The position numbers and the translations under genes are program-made. Below, one piece after another: positions 15,057 through 22,982 of a DNA stretch of 64,000 nucleotides; the first letter of the stretch is position 1; each line of letters opens with the position of its first letter. The DNA is from Streptomyces sp. 6-11-2 (GTDB lineage Bacteria; Actinomycetota; Actinomycetes; Streptomycetales; Streptomycetaceae): contig NZ_BJOR01000001.1 in assembly GCF_006540305.1 (NCBI RefSeq), positions 6,076,001 to 6,140,000 of the forward strand, given 5' to 3'. The notes under the pieces are model-generated. The model made no database searches. It worked only from the letters and a program-made list of their open reading frames with translations, and had not been told where the DNA came from.

Positions 15057-16252
15057 CCGGCGCACCCGCACGGCTTCCCATCCAGCCTTCACCGGGACTC
15101 GGTGAAGACACCGATCCGTCCGTCCGCCCCCACCTCGCCGAACATCTGGTTCCGCTTCCCGTTCGTGTTCGCCCGCAGCCTGCAGAATCCGTTGACTCCT
15201 ACGTCCGCCGCTTGGCCCTCGCGAACCATCTCAAACCCAGCTACCTGCGCAGTTACCTTGCCGGACCGCCTGACTACGGGCCCGGGAAACGCCCACGACC
15301 TGACCGGCTCGCCGCTCTCACCGGACGACAGCAAGGCGTTCTGGAACGAGCCCTGTCCGATCTGGTGCGCCAGAAACCTGCGGATCCCAAGAAGCCCAAG
15401 CGCAGCTTCACGAAGGCCGCAGACAAACCAGCGCTCTTCGCGGCGATCCGCCGCGACGCTGAGGCCGAACGACTCCCCGTCTCGCAGCTGGCGAGACGAC
15501 ACCACGTCAGCCCCGCCACCGTCCGCCAGGCCCTGAACTCGCCCACGCCTCCACCCCGAAAGAAGCGTCCTCCCACCCTGGGCCCGGCCAAGGGACGCAT
15601 CGGCCCGACAATCGACGCCATCCTCGACGAATACGCCGCCGCCCACGCCGGCCGCTTCCCCACCATGAGGGTGATCTGGGAAAAGCTGCTGGACGAACAC
15701 GGTGTCACCGCCGCCTACGCCACCGTCCACCGCTACCTCGCCAGCCATCCGCACTGGAGCACGGACACCCTGGCCCGGCAGCCCGGCCAGCCTTCAGGAG
15801 ACTTCCTTGCAGCCGCTCAACTACCTTTCTACGGCAACGTGATCAAGCACTACCGGGCGCTGCTGACCGCAATCCGCCGGGACCCCGCACGACACGGACT
15901 TGACGGCTCCTACGCCACTACGACAGCCTTCCTGCTTGGCCTCGACGCCGGCAGCTCGTGGAGCATGCTCACCGGATTTCAGGAATGGCTCGTCGTCCGA
16001 CTCGGCAAGGGACACGACCTGACCTGGCCCGTTCTCGTCCGCCACCTCGCCCCCGGTGGCTGGGTTTACCCGCTCTCCGCGCCCGCCGACATTGCGGCAG
16101 TGACCACACTCCACCGGCTCATCGGGGAGTTCTTCACCACACGAGAACAGCCGGACGGCCTCGCCCGAATCTTCCGGGACTACCAGTCCTGGGCGACCAC
16201 CCAGGACTGGTACCACCTCGCAGAAGCAGCGGACCTTGGCGAGACGCGTTAG
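15053..16252 (+). CDS. TniQ-like protein fused to an IstA-type helix-turn-helix region
   Basis: The 399-residue protein has a TniQ-like N-terminal part (LVPLPVRVRPQPAESVDSYV then RRLALANHLKPSYLRSYLAG, residues ~30-70). Residues ~135-245 look like the DNA-binding half of IS21 IstA: LPVSQLARRHHVSPATVRQA, a Pro-rich PPPRKKRPPT linker, then PTMRVIWEKLLDEHGV and AYATVHRYLA. The C-terminal ~150 residues are unrecognised. There is not one cysteine, so the zinc ribbon usual in TniQ is absent. It probably selects the target by direct sequence reading and recruits TnsC; this is inference from position and domains. The GTG at 15053 overlaps the tnsC stop. Confidence 0.72.
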   Translation: MTGAPARLPIQPSPGLGEDTDPSVRPHLAEHLVPLPVRVRPQPAESVDSYVRRLALANHLKPSYLRSYLAGPPDYGPGKRPRPDRLAALTGRQQGVLERALSDLVRQKPADPKKPKRSFTKAADKPALFAAIRRDAEAERLPVSQLARRHHVSPATVRQALNSPTPPPRKKRPPTLGPAKGRIGPTIDAILDEYAAAHAGRFPTMRVIWEKLLDEHGVTAAYATVHRYLASHPHWSTDTLARQPGQPSGDFLAAAQLPFYGNVIKHYRALLTAIRRDPARHGLDGSYATTTAFLLGLDAGSSWSMLTGFQEWLVVRLGKGHDLTWPVLVRHLAPGGWVYPLSAPADIAAVTTLHRLIGEFFTTREQPDGLARIFRDYQSWATTQDWYHLAEAADLGETR

Positions 16253-16355
16253 GAATCACTGATCCACCACAACGGACCTACCCGTTTGTAGTCGGCGAGA
16301 CAGGCTTGTTGTCACCAGATTCGGAGACCGGGTGCCGGACAGCCTTGGCCGATCG

Positions 16356-16868
16356 CTACGGAAGACGTCGAAGCTGAACCAGGTTGAGCCAGGTCTCCGG
16401 ATTCGGTTCCACATACGTGGCACGAACCGAATAGCGCCCTGGCTCCAGATCCACCCGCAGATGGTTCTCTGGCTCCAACTCGTCACCAGGCCAAGCCGAG
16501 TCGAACAAGACCACTGGCCCCGGCACGTCCCAAAGTTGCTCAGGCTCCCAGGCGGCATCAGCGAGCGCGGCATCAACGCTGCCGAGAAGCTCCTCCTCCG
16601 ATTCGGCGGCGCACCACCGCACGAACAGGCCACGTTCCGGAAGGAAGGACGTCGAGGCGGGGTCATCACCGAGGACCAGGGCCTGGGACTGCCCGACCGC
16701 CACCAGTCCGGCATACCCGTCGACGCCGCAGGCTCTGTCGTAGTCGGTTTCAGACTCGTCGCTGTCTGCACCGGACCACGAAGACAGGACTACTTCCGGC
16801 ACAACGATCAACGGCCCGCCTTCGGACTCCACCCACTCGACTGCACCTGGATCTGCATACCTGGTCAT
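16356..16868 (-). CDS. Imm21 family immunity protein, cargo of element 2
   Basis: The 170-residue protein matches my recollection of the Imm21 family: VEWVESEGGPLIVVPEVVL near the start, DYDRACGVDGYAGLVAVG around residue 45 and ALVLGDDPASTSFLP after it. Imm21 proteins are predicted to neutralise toxin domains of polymorphic toxin systems. No toxin gene lies beside it, so it is an orphan immunity gene. It lies convergent to the tns operon inside the element, between the tniQ-like gene and the right end. Confidence 0.8.
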   Translation of the reverse strand: MTRYADPGAVEWVESEGGPLIVVPEVVLSSWSGADSDESETDYDRACGVDGYAGLVAVGQSQALVLGDDPASTSFLPERGLFVRWCAAESEEELLGSVDAALADAAWEPEQLWDVPGPVVLFDSAWPGDELEPENHLRVDLEPGRYSVRATYVEPNPETWLNLVQLRRLP

Positions 16869-16950
16869 GCGAGGAAGCTACAGGCCACCGGTGACAACGC
16901 TCATGGGCAGGCGACACCTACGGTCCCGGCACACAGACAGGTCTGATCGT

Positions 16951-16969
16951 TTGACATCCAACCTAGTCG
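16951..16969 (+). repeat. left-end-like repeat in inverted orientation near the right end of element 2
   Basis: TTGACATCCAACCTAGTCG matches the left-end repeats of element 2 and is oriented like them, that is, opposite to the true right-end repeat at 16992-17010. The bases before it (TGATCG) also resemble the left terminus TGTCCG. It may be a reversed TnsB site or a relic end. Confidence 0.7.
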
Positions 16970-16991
16970 CCCCAGGCCAGGACACTGCACC

Positions 16992-17010
16992 GGACTAACT
17001 TGACTGTCAA
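16992..17010 (-). repeat. end repeat, element 2 right end
   Basis: On the minus strand this reads TTGACAGTCAAGTTAGTCC, matching the TTGACAGCGAACCTAGTCG repeats of the left end in inverted orientation. It is immediately inside the terminal AGGACA. Confidence 0.8.
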
Positions 17011-17016
17011 AGGACA

Positions 17017-17021
17017 GCAGT
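17017..17021. repeat. target-site duplication GCAGT, right copy (element 2)
   Basis: This matches 11266-11270. Native chromosomal sequence resumes here, with padR 81 bp on. Confidence 0.9.
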
Positions 17022-17049
17022 TCGGAGGGGATGGCCGAGCGAGCTGTTC

Positions 17050-17059
17050 CGATATATCG
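17050..17059. promoter_or_regulatory. candidate PadR operator in the padR promoter region
   Basis: CGATATATCG is a perfect 10-bp palindrome, 43 bp before the padR start codon. AT-rich ATAT-centred dyads are typical autoregulatory sites of PadR regulators. It also looks like a -10 region, so bound repressor would block the polymerase. It lies 28 bp from the transposon end. Confidence 0.5.
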
Positions 17060-17102
17060 TTGAGGCATCGCGACAGATCGACGATGGAATGGAGTGGTTG
17101 CG

Positions 17103-17729
17103 ATGCGTACCCATGGATTCGAGCGCGGGCACCGGCAGGACGGCCCCCGGCGCGGCCGCGGCGGTTTCGAGGAGCGCCGGGCGGCCTTCGGGCCCTTCGG
17201 CCCGGGCGGACCGGGTTTCGGCCCCGGCTTCGGACCGGGTTTCGGTCCGGGGCACTGGGGCGGGCGAGGGCGCGGGGGACCGCGCGGCCGGGCCCGGCGC
17301 GGTGATGTGCGGGCCTCGATCCTGGCCCTGCTGAAGGACCGTCCCATGCACGGCTACGAGATGATCCAGGAGATCGCCGAGCGCAGCGGCGGCGCGTGGA
17401 AGCCCAGCCCCGGCTCGGTCTATCCCACCCTGCAGCTGCTGGAGGACGAGGGCCTGATCGTCAGCGAGAGCGAAGGCGGCAAGAAGCTGTTCTCGCTCAC
17501 CGAGGCGGGACGCACCGCCGCCGACGAGGGGCCGGACGCGCCCTGGGAAGAGGCCTCGCGCGGAGTCGACTGGGAGGCCCTCGGCGAGATCCGGCAGGCC
17601 GGCTTCGGCCTGATGGAGGCCTTCGGTCAGGTGTGGAAGACCGGCAGCAAGGAGCAGCGCGAGAAGGCGCTCGCCGTCATCAACGAGGCCCGCAAGAAGC
17701 TGTACCTGATCCTCGCCGACGAGGACTGA
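17103..17729 (+). CDS. PadR family transcriptional regulator
   Basis: The 208-residue protein has a long N-terminal Gly/Arg/Pro-rich tract with a repeated FGPG unit (residues ~30-60). The PadR winged-helix domain follows: DVRASILALLKDRPMHGYEM, SGGAWKPSPGSVYPTLQLLE, DEGLIVSESEGGKKLFSLTE. A C-terminal helical segment (EQREKALAVINEARKKLYLI) is the usual dimerisation arm. Such proteins repress small operons in response to small ligands or stress. The ATG at 17103 has GGAG nine bases upstream. Before the transposon insertions the divergent neighbour was phzF, which may be its target. The insertions leave the proximal 81 bp intact. Confidence 0.92.
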   Translation: MRTHGFERGHRQDGPRRGRGGFEERRAAFGPFGPGGPGFGPGFGPGFGPGHWGGRGRGGPRGRARRGDVRASILALLKDRPMHGYEMIQEIAERSGGAWKPSPGSVYPTLQLLEDEGLIVSESEGGKKLFSLTEAGRTAADEGPDAPWEEASRGVDWEALGEIRQAGFGLMEAFGQVWKTGSKEQREKALAVINEARKKLYLILADED

Positions 17730-17903
17730 CGGTCGGCCTCGGGACCTGGAGGCCCGCCGTGCCCGGGGGTCGCAGGTGACTCGCGCGCCTGTGCGCCCCC
17801 CGGGGAGGCGCTGTGCGGATGCGTCCCGATCTCATCCGTAAGGAGGAGATTCCGTCCGCCCGGGTCCACTTCCCGTGGGACGCCGAAATGCTTCCCGCCG
17901 GGG

Positions 17904-18503
17904 ATGACCGGAGCCGGAGAGGCTGGTGAGCTGGACGATGTGCGATCCCGTGTTCCCCGGCAGCCGCCCTCCGGGCAGGACGCCCTCCGTCCGGACGACG
18001 ACGCCCGGCTCAGTGCCGAGCTGGCGGCGGCGGTCGCCGGTGCCCGCAGAAGGGCCGTCCGGGACAGGGACCGGCAGATCGACACCGCCCACCTGCTGCA
18101 CACGCTTCTGGAGTCCGACCCCGAGGTGCGCGCCGTGTTCGACGGCGGGCCGCAGATCGCCCGGCTGCTCGGCTACCTCGTGCAGCGCAGCATCGGATAC
18201 GGCCTGCGCTGGCAGAGCACCGTCGAGGACTCCGGCGCCCTGCCCGTGGTGACGGAGACCGACTGCCTCTCGCCCGTGGCCTTCGCCGCCCTGGAGTACG
18301 CCTGCGAGCGCGCCGCCCGGCGTGGCGACGACCTGGCGCGCGGCCTCGACCTGCTCGCGGCGATCGTCGTGGACCCGCAGGCGCGCGCCGTGGAGGTGCT
18401 GAGCGGCGCCGCGATCGACGCGGGAGAGCTCGCCACGCGGCTCGACAACGATGCCAAGGACTCTCCGGGGGAGTACGCCGCGGACGGCGGGCCCACCCAC
18501 TGA
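17904..18503 (+). CDS. Clp N-terminal domain protein
   Basis: The 199-residue protein has the Clp_N repeat fold seen at the start of ClpA/ClpC chaperones but no ATPase domain. DRQIDTAHLLHTLLESDPEV and later CLSPVAFAALEYACERAARR, DLARGLDLLAAIVVDPQ match the two half-repeats. Stand-alone Clp_N proteins in actinobacteria may act as adaptors or substrate-binding decoys; the role here is unknown. The first ~35 residues are acidic and disordered-looking. The ATG at 17904 follows GGGG but no strong ribosome site, so the start could lie slightly further in. Confidence 0.8.
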   Translation: MTGAGEAGELDDVRSRVPRQPPSGQDALRPDDDARLSAELAAAVAGARRRAVRDRDRQIDTAHLLHTLLESDPEVRAVFDGGPQIARLLGYLVQRSIGYGLRWQSTVEDSGALPVVTETDCLSPVAFAALEYACERAARRGDDLARGLDLLAAIVVDPQARAVEVLSGAAIDAGELATRLDNDAKDSPGEYAADGGPTH

Positions 18504-18648
18504 GAGGGCGCCAGGGTCGCACGGGGCGGGGGTGCCGTCGGGGCGTTCCGGGGCTTTTGTTCGGTGTGCCCGGTGATGGCCCCGTCCAGGCGATGAGACA
18601 GGTGCCATCGAAGATGACGCTCATGTCATCGCCTGTCATCATGTGCCG

Positions 18649-19647
18649 GTGCGTACGTCTCAGATCAGTCAGGGCCGTCCCGGCAAGGGTGTCGGGCTCG
18701 GTCTCGCGCTCCTGTCCGCGGTCGCCTTCGGTGGTTCCGGTGTCGCGGCCAAGCCGCTGATCGAGGCGGGTCTCGACCCGCTGCACGTGGTGTGGCTGCG
18801 CGCCACCGGCGCGGCCCTGGTCATGCTGCCGCTCGCCGTACGCCACCGCGCGCTGCTGCGCAGCCGCCCTGCCCTGCTGGCCGGGTTCGGGCTGCTCGCC
18901 GTCGCCGGCGTCCAGGCCTGCTACTTCGCCGCGCTCTCCCGGATCCCCGTCGGGGTCGCCCTGCTCATCGAGTACCTGGCGCCCGCCCTGGTGCTCGGCT
19001 GGGTCCGGTTCGTGCAGCGGCGGCCGGTCACCCGGGCCGCCGCCTTCGGCGTGGTCCTCGCGGCGGGCGGACTCGCCTGTGTCGTCGAGGTGTGGTCCGG
19101 CCTGAGCTTCGACGTCCTCGGACTGCTGCTCGCGCTCGGCGCCGCCTGCTGCCAGGTCGGCTACTTCGTGCTGTCCGACCAGGGCGGCGACGCGGGCGAC
19201 GCGGCTCCGAACCCGCTCGGCGTCATCGCCTACGGACTGCTGATCGGCTCCGCCGTCCTGACTGTCGTCGCACGCCCGTGGAGCATGGACTGGGCGGTGC
19301 TCGCGCACAGCGCGGACATGAACGGCACGGCGGTCCCGGCCGTCGCCCTGCTGCTGTGGGTCGTACTGGTCGCCACGGTCCTCGCGTACGTCACCGGGGT
19401 GCTCTCCGTGCGGCGGCTCTCGCCGCAGGTCGCCGGCGTGGTGGCGTGCCTGGAGGCGGTCATCGCGACCGTGCTGGCCTGGGTGCTGCTCGGCGAGCGC
19501 CTCTCGGCGCCGCAGGTCGTCGGTGGGGCGGTCGTCCTGCTCGGCGCGTTCATCGCGCAGTCCTCCACGCCGTCGAAGGGCTCGGCGGAGCCGGTGGCGA
19601 GCGGCGGGGCGGAAAGGGAGTTGTCGGCCCGGGGAACGGCGGCCTAG
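18649..19647 (+). CDS. EamA family (DMT superfamily) transporter
   Basis: The ~332-residue membrane protein has ten hydrophobic segments in two EamA halves, with the typical YFAALSRIPVGVALLIEYLAP in the first half and CLEAVIATVLAWVLLGERLS at the end of the second. DMT exporters of this type move amino acids, metabolites or drugs out of the cell; the substrate cannot be told. The start is uncertain: two in-frame GTG codons (18643, 18649) lack a clear ribosome site, so the mRNA may be leaderless. The tail after residue ~310 is a polar low-complexity extension. A second, different EamA gene follows. Confidence 0.88.
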   Translation: MRTSQISQGRPGKGVGLGLALLSAVAFGGSGVAAKPLIEAGLDPLHVVWLRATGAALVMLPLAVRHRALLRSRPALLAGFGLLAVAGVQACYFAALSRIPVGVALLIEYLAPALVLGWVRFVQRRPVTRAAAFGVVLAAGGLACVVEVWSGLSFDVLGLLLALGAACCQVGYFVLSDQGGDAGDAAPNPLGVIAYGLLIGSAVLTVVARPWSMDWAVLAHSADMNGTAVPAVALLLWVVLVATVLAYVTGVLSVRRLSPQVAGVVACLEAVIATVLAWVLLGERLSAPQVVGGAVVLLGAFIAQSSTPSKGSAEPVASGGAERELSARGTAA

Positions 19648-19828
19648 AGTGCCGATCATGCATTCGGACGCACTCGTTCTTCCGCCCCCGGCCGCCTGAG
19701 GCGGGCTCTCCGGTGAGCGCGCCCGGCGGTGAGCCGGGCCGAACGGTGCTGCCCGCAGAGGAAGTCCGCACGATCCCGGCCGACGGGGTCCTGCCTCCCG
19801 AACTTCTGCACCTCTGCGGAGACGACTC

Positions 19829-20779
19829 ATGTCCCATGCTTCTTCCGGCCTGCCCATCGGGCGTGGCCTGCTCTATCTGATCGTCGCCGGTGCCGCCTGG
19901 GGCACCGCCGGCGCGGCCGCCTCGCTGGTCTACCGGACCAGCGACATCGGGCCGGTCACCCTGTCCTTCTGGCGCTGTGCCATCGGCTTCGTCCTGCTGC
20001 TCGCCGCGCGCCTGCTGCGCCCGCGCGTGCGGCCGGCCGTGCCCGTGCCGCTCGGCCGCGGGCTGCTGCGGGCCGGTGCCACCGGCGTCGGCCTCGCCGT
20101 GTTCCAGACGGCCTACTTCGCCGCGGTCGCGGCCACCGGGCTGGCCGTGGCGACCGTCGTCACCCTCGGCGCCGGGCCCGTCCTCATCGCGCTCGGCGCC
20201 CGTCTGACGATGGGCGAACGGCTCGGCCGGGCCGGCCTGACCGCCGTCGCCGGGGCGCTGGCCGGTCTCGGGGTGCTGGTGCTGGGCAGCGGCGGCGCCG
20301 CCGTACGGCCGTGGGGCGTGCTGCTCGCCCTGCTCTCGGCGGCGGGCTACTCCGTGATGACGCTGCTCACCCGCTGGTGGGGCCGCGACGGCGGAACCGA
20401 CCACTCCGGGTCGACCCTCGGGGCGTTCGCGGTCACCAGCCTCTGCCTGCTGCCGTTCGCGCTGTGGGAAGGACTGGTGCCGCACACCGACGACCCCGTA
20501 AGGGTGCTGTGGCTGCTGGTGTACATCGCCTCGGTCCCGACGGCCCTGGCCTACGCGCTCTACTTCGCGGGCGCGGCCGTCGTCCGGTCGGCCACGGTCT
20601 CGGTGATCATGCTGCTGGAGCCGGTCAGCGCGGCCGTGCTGGCCATCGCCCTGCTCGGCGAACGCCTGACGGCGGCGACCCTCGCCGGCACCGCGCTGAT
20701 GCTCGGCTCCGTCGCCGGCCTCGCCCTGACGGAGGCGCGCGGAGCGCGAACGACGGCGAAGGAACCGGCGCCGGCGTGA
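19829..20779 (+). CDS. EamA family (DMT superfamily) transporter
   Basis: This 316-residue protein is a second ten-segment EamA exporter. It starts with [20 protein letters not shown] and contains the paired signatures [20 protein letters not shown] and [31 protein letters not shown] precedes the ATG. It lies 181 bp after another EamA gene on the same strand, but the two are not close sequence copies, so it is not a recent duplication. Substrate unknown. Confidence 0.9.
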   Translation: MSHASSGLPIGRGLLYLIVAGAAWGTAGAAASLVYRTSDIGPVTLSFWRCAIGFVLLLAARLLRPRVRPAVPVPLGRGLLRAGATGVGLAVFQTAYFAAVAATGLAVATVVTLGAGPVLIALGARLTMGERLGRAGLTAVAGALAGLGVLVLGSGGAAVRPWGVLLALLSAAGYSVMTLLTRWWGRDGGTDHSGSTLGAFAVTSLCLLPFALWEGLVPHTDDPVRVLWLLVYIASVPTALAYALYFAGAAVVRSATVSVIMLLEPVSAAVLAIALLGERLTAATLAGTALMLGSVAGLALTEARGARTTAKEPAPA

Positions 20780-20784
20780 CACCG

Positions 20785-20808
20785 GACGGGCCCGGGCCGG
20801 GGCCCGTC
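20785..20808 (+). terminator. hairpin terminator after the EamA gene
   Basis: GACGGGCCC (20785-20793) pairs with GGGCCCGTC (20800-20808) across a 6-base loop, starting 5 bases after the stop codon. It lies between convergent genes. Confidence 0.7.
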
Positions 20809-20931
20809 ACCGGGGCGGCCCGCCGGGGCGACGCCGGGAGTTCGTGACGGCCGGCTGGCCGAAGTCGTGGACGGACAGCCACCGTTGCCACTCGGATTCC
20901 CCCACGGGGCGCGCCACACGGGTGGATCAGG

Positions 20932-21615
20932 TCACAGCACCGTGAGATAGCCGGGAAGACCGGTGCCGGGGGCCAGGTCGGGGTCGGCGAGCGGGGTGCC
21001 GTACTCCCTGCGGACCGGGACCACGCCCGCCCAGTGCGGCAGGGAGAGGTCCTCGGGCTCGTCGTTCACGCCGCCGACGCGCAGCTTGGCGGAGACCTCG
21101 TCCAGCTCCAGGCGGAGCACGGCGGTCGCGGCCAGTTCCTTGGTGTTGGCGGGGCGGGAGTCGGCCGACCGGCCCGGCACCACGTGGTCGACCAGCGCGT
21201 CCAGGGCCAGGCGCTTCTCCTCGGGGTCGGTGACCTGGTGGGCGGTGCCGTGCACCACCACCGAGCGGTAGTTGATCGAGTGGTGGAAGGCGGAGCGGGC
21301 CAGGACCAGGCCGTCGACATGGGTGACCGTCAGGCAGACCGGCAGCCCGGGGTCGGCCTTGCCGGCCATCCGCAGCGGGCGCGAGCCCGTCGAACCGTGC
21401 ACGTAGAGCCGCTCGCCGACCCGGGCGTACAGCGTCGGCAGCACCACGGGCGCCCCGCCGCGGACGAAGCCGAGGTGGCAGACGTAGCCCTCGTCGAGTG
21501 TCGCGTGCACCAGTTCCCTGTCGTACGACGCCCGGTCGGCGGAGCGGGTGGGAACGGTGCGCTCGGTCGAGGTGTAGGCGGCGGGCGGCGACGTCGGCGG
21601 CTGGGTCTCCTGCAT
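20932..21615 (-). CDS. pyridoxamine 5'-phosphate oxidase-related flavin-binding protein
   Basis: The 227-residue protein has the split-barrel flavin-nucleotide fold: EGYVCHLGFVRGGAPVVLPT, LYVHGSTGSRPLRM (residues ~75-90), then HHSINYRSVVVHGTAHQV. The last half is like the DUF/NimA-type branch that binds FMN or F420 and not classic PdxH. It is divergent from a MocR regulator 35 bp away, a pairing that suggests the regulator controls it. I chose the ATG at 21615 because GGAGGACGCA lies before it; an ATG 12 bases further up is weaker. The reaction is not known. Confidence 0.85.
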   Translation of the reverse strand: MQETQPPTSPPAAYTSTERTVPTRSADRASYDRELVHATLDEGYVCHLGFVRGGAPVVLPTLYARVGERLYVHGSTGSRPLRMAGKADPGLPVCLTVTHVDGLVLARSAFHHSINYRSVVVHGTAHQVTDPEEKRLALDALVDHVVPGRSADSRPANTKELAATAVLRLELDEVSAKLRVGGVNDEPEDLSLPHWAGVVPVRREYGTPLADPDLAPGTGLPGYLTVL

Positions 21616-21650
21616 TGCGTCCTCCATTGTATTAGTGCATAATCTGCTTT
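21616..21650. promoter_or_regulatory. short divergent promoter region, PPOX-like gene and MocR gene
   Basis: Only 35 bp separate the two divergent start codons. The region is AT-rich for this genome (ATTGTATTAGTGCATAATC) and must hold both promoters, so the MocR mRNA and possibly both mRNAs have very short leaders. A single bound regulator would control both genes. Confidence 0.55.
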
Positions 21651-22982
21651 GTGCTAGGAGAGTATCGGATCGAAGGGCGGCGCGCAGCCGAGATCTCGGC
21701 GAGCATCGAGCGCGCGGTGGGCTCAGGGGGCCTGGAGCCGGGTCAACCGCTGCCGCCCATGCGGGAGTTGGCGGCTGAACTCGGGGTGAACCCCAATACC
21801 GTCGCGGCCGCGTACCGGATCCTGCGCGAGCGTGGGGTCATCGAGACCGCCGGGCGTCGCGGCAGCCGGGTGCGGTCCGCGCCCGCCACGACCGGGCGGG
21901 ACCTTGTCCACGTGGACGTGCCCGAGGGGGTGCGCGACGTGTCGAGCGGCAATCCGGATCCGGCGCTGCTGCCGCCGCTGGCACCCGCGTTCGCGGCGGC
22001 CGCCGCGCTGGCCGACCGTGAGCCGGTGCTCTACGGGGACGTGGCCGTGGAGCCGGAGCTGGCCCGGATCGCCCGTGCCGCGCTGGACGCCGACGGGGTG
22101 CCGGACGGTCCGCTCGCCGTCCTCTCCGGTTCGCTCGACGGGGTGGAGCGCGTCCTCGCCGCCCACCTCAGGCCCGGCGACACCGTCGCCGTCGAGGACC
22201 CCGGGTGGGGCCGCACCCTGGACCTCGTCCCCGCCCTCGGACTGCGCACGGCGCCGGTGGGGGTCGACGACGAGGGCCCGCGCGCCGACGACGTGCGCCG
22301 CGCCCTCACGGACGGTGCCCGCGCACTGATCGTCACGGCCCGCGCGCAGAACCCGACCGGCGCCGCGGTCAGCGCCACGCGCGCGCGTGCCCTGCGGGCC
22401 GTCCTCCGGGAACATCCGGAGACACTGTTGATCGAGGACGACCACGGCCACGGCATCGTGGACCTGGCCCCGCACCCGCTTGCCGGCGCCACCCGGCACT
22501 GGGCCTTTCTGCGCTCGGTCGCCAAGGCGTACGGCCCCGACCTGCGGCTCGCCGTGCTCACCGGGGACGAGACCACGGTCGACCGGGTGCACGGCCGGCA
22601 GCGCCTCGGGCCCGGGTGGGTGAGCCGCCTGCTCCAGCGCGCCGTGGTACGGCTGTGGTCGGACGGAGCCCTCGATCCGAGCGCGGTGGCCGCGTCCTAC
22701 CGGCGGCGGCGCGACCTGCTGACCGGCGCGCTGGCCGACCGCGGCATCGCGGCCCACGGACGCAGCGGGATGAACGTATGGGTGCCGGTGCCGGACGAGA
22801 CCGGCGTCGTCGCGAGCCTGCTGCACGCCGGCTGGGCCGTGGCCCCCGGCGCCCGCTACCGGCTCGCCGCCCCGCCCGGCATCCGGATCACCGTCTCCAC
22901 TCTGCGGGACGAGGAGGCCGAGTGGCTCGCGGAGGCGGTGGCGACGGCCCTGCGTCCGGCGCCCGCGCGGAGTTACGTCTAG
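21651..22982 (+). CDS. MocR family (GntR HTH plus aminotransferase) regulator
   Basis: The 443-residue protein has an N-terminal GntR winged helix (GQPLPPMRELAAELGVNPNT, residues ~28-70) joined to a type-I aminotransferase domain. The PLP-lysine region is LRSVAKAYGPDLRLAVL near residue 290, and LIEDDHGHGIVDL holds the cofactor Asp. MocR proteins sense PLP or amino-PLP adducts and regulate adjacent genes. The divergent flavin-type gene is the probable target. The GTG at 21651 is used; it has almost no leader. The stop codon TAG is made at the junction with MITE-like element B copy 2 (TA of the target plus G of its inverted repeat). Confidence 0.9.
   Translation: MLGEYRIEGRRAAEISASIERAVGSGGLEPGQPLPPMRELAAELGVNPNTVAAAYRILRERGVIETAGRRGSRVRSAPATTGRDLVHVDVPEGVRDVSSGNPDPALLPPLAPAFAAAAALADREPVLYGDVAVEPELARIARAALDADGVPDGPLAVLSGSLDGVERVLAAHLRPGDTVAVEDPGWGRTLDLVPALGLRTAPVGVDDEGPRADDVRRALTDGARALIVTARAQNPTGAAVSATRARALRAVLREHPETLLIEDDHGHGIVDLAPHPLAGATRHWAFLRSVAKAYGPDLRLAVLTGDETTVDRVHGRQRLGPGWVSRLLQRAVVRLWSDGALDPSAVAASYRRRRDLLTGALADRGIAAHGRSGMNVWVPVPDETGVVASLLHAGWAVAPGARYRLAAPPGIRITVSTLRDEEAEWLAEAVATALRPAPARSYV

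Larger units (their letters stand above)
11271..17016 (+). mobile_element. Tn7-like transposon, element 2 (5,746 bp)
   Basis: The termini read TGTCCGTTGTCATCCAATC (left) and TGTCCTTTGACAGTCAAG (right, other strand), so both begin TGTCC as in classic Tn7-type ends. They are flanked by the 5-bp duplication GCAGT. The operon is tnsA-tnsB-tnsC-tniQ-like with four-base overlaps, and the only cargo is an Imm21-type gene. The end repeats (TTGACAGCGAACCTAGTCG type) are unlike those of element 1, although the proteins are clearly homologous. It has the same orientation as element 1 and ends 86 bp before the padR start codon. Confidence 0.92.

Noticed and set aside
4775..17016. CRISPR-associated transposon
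   Set aside because: No Cas12k, Cascade or other Cas protein and no regularly spaced repeats are present. The TniQ-type proteins stand in their usual place, so there is no sign of guide-RNA targeting.
4775..17016. A single composite element or recent tandem duplication
   Set aside because: Each half has its own 5-bp duplication, and the end repeats and TniQ genes differ, so they are two separate elements.
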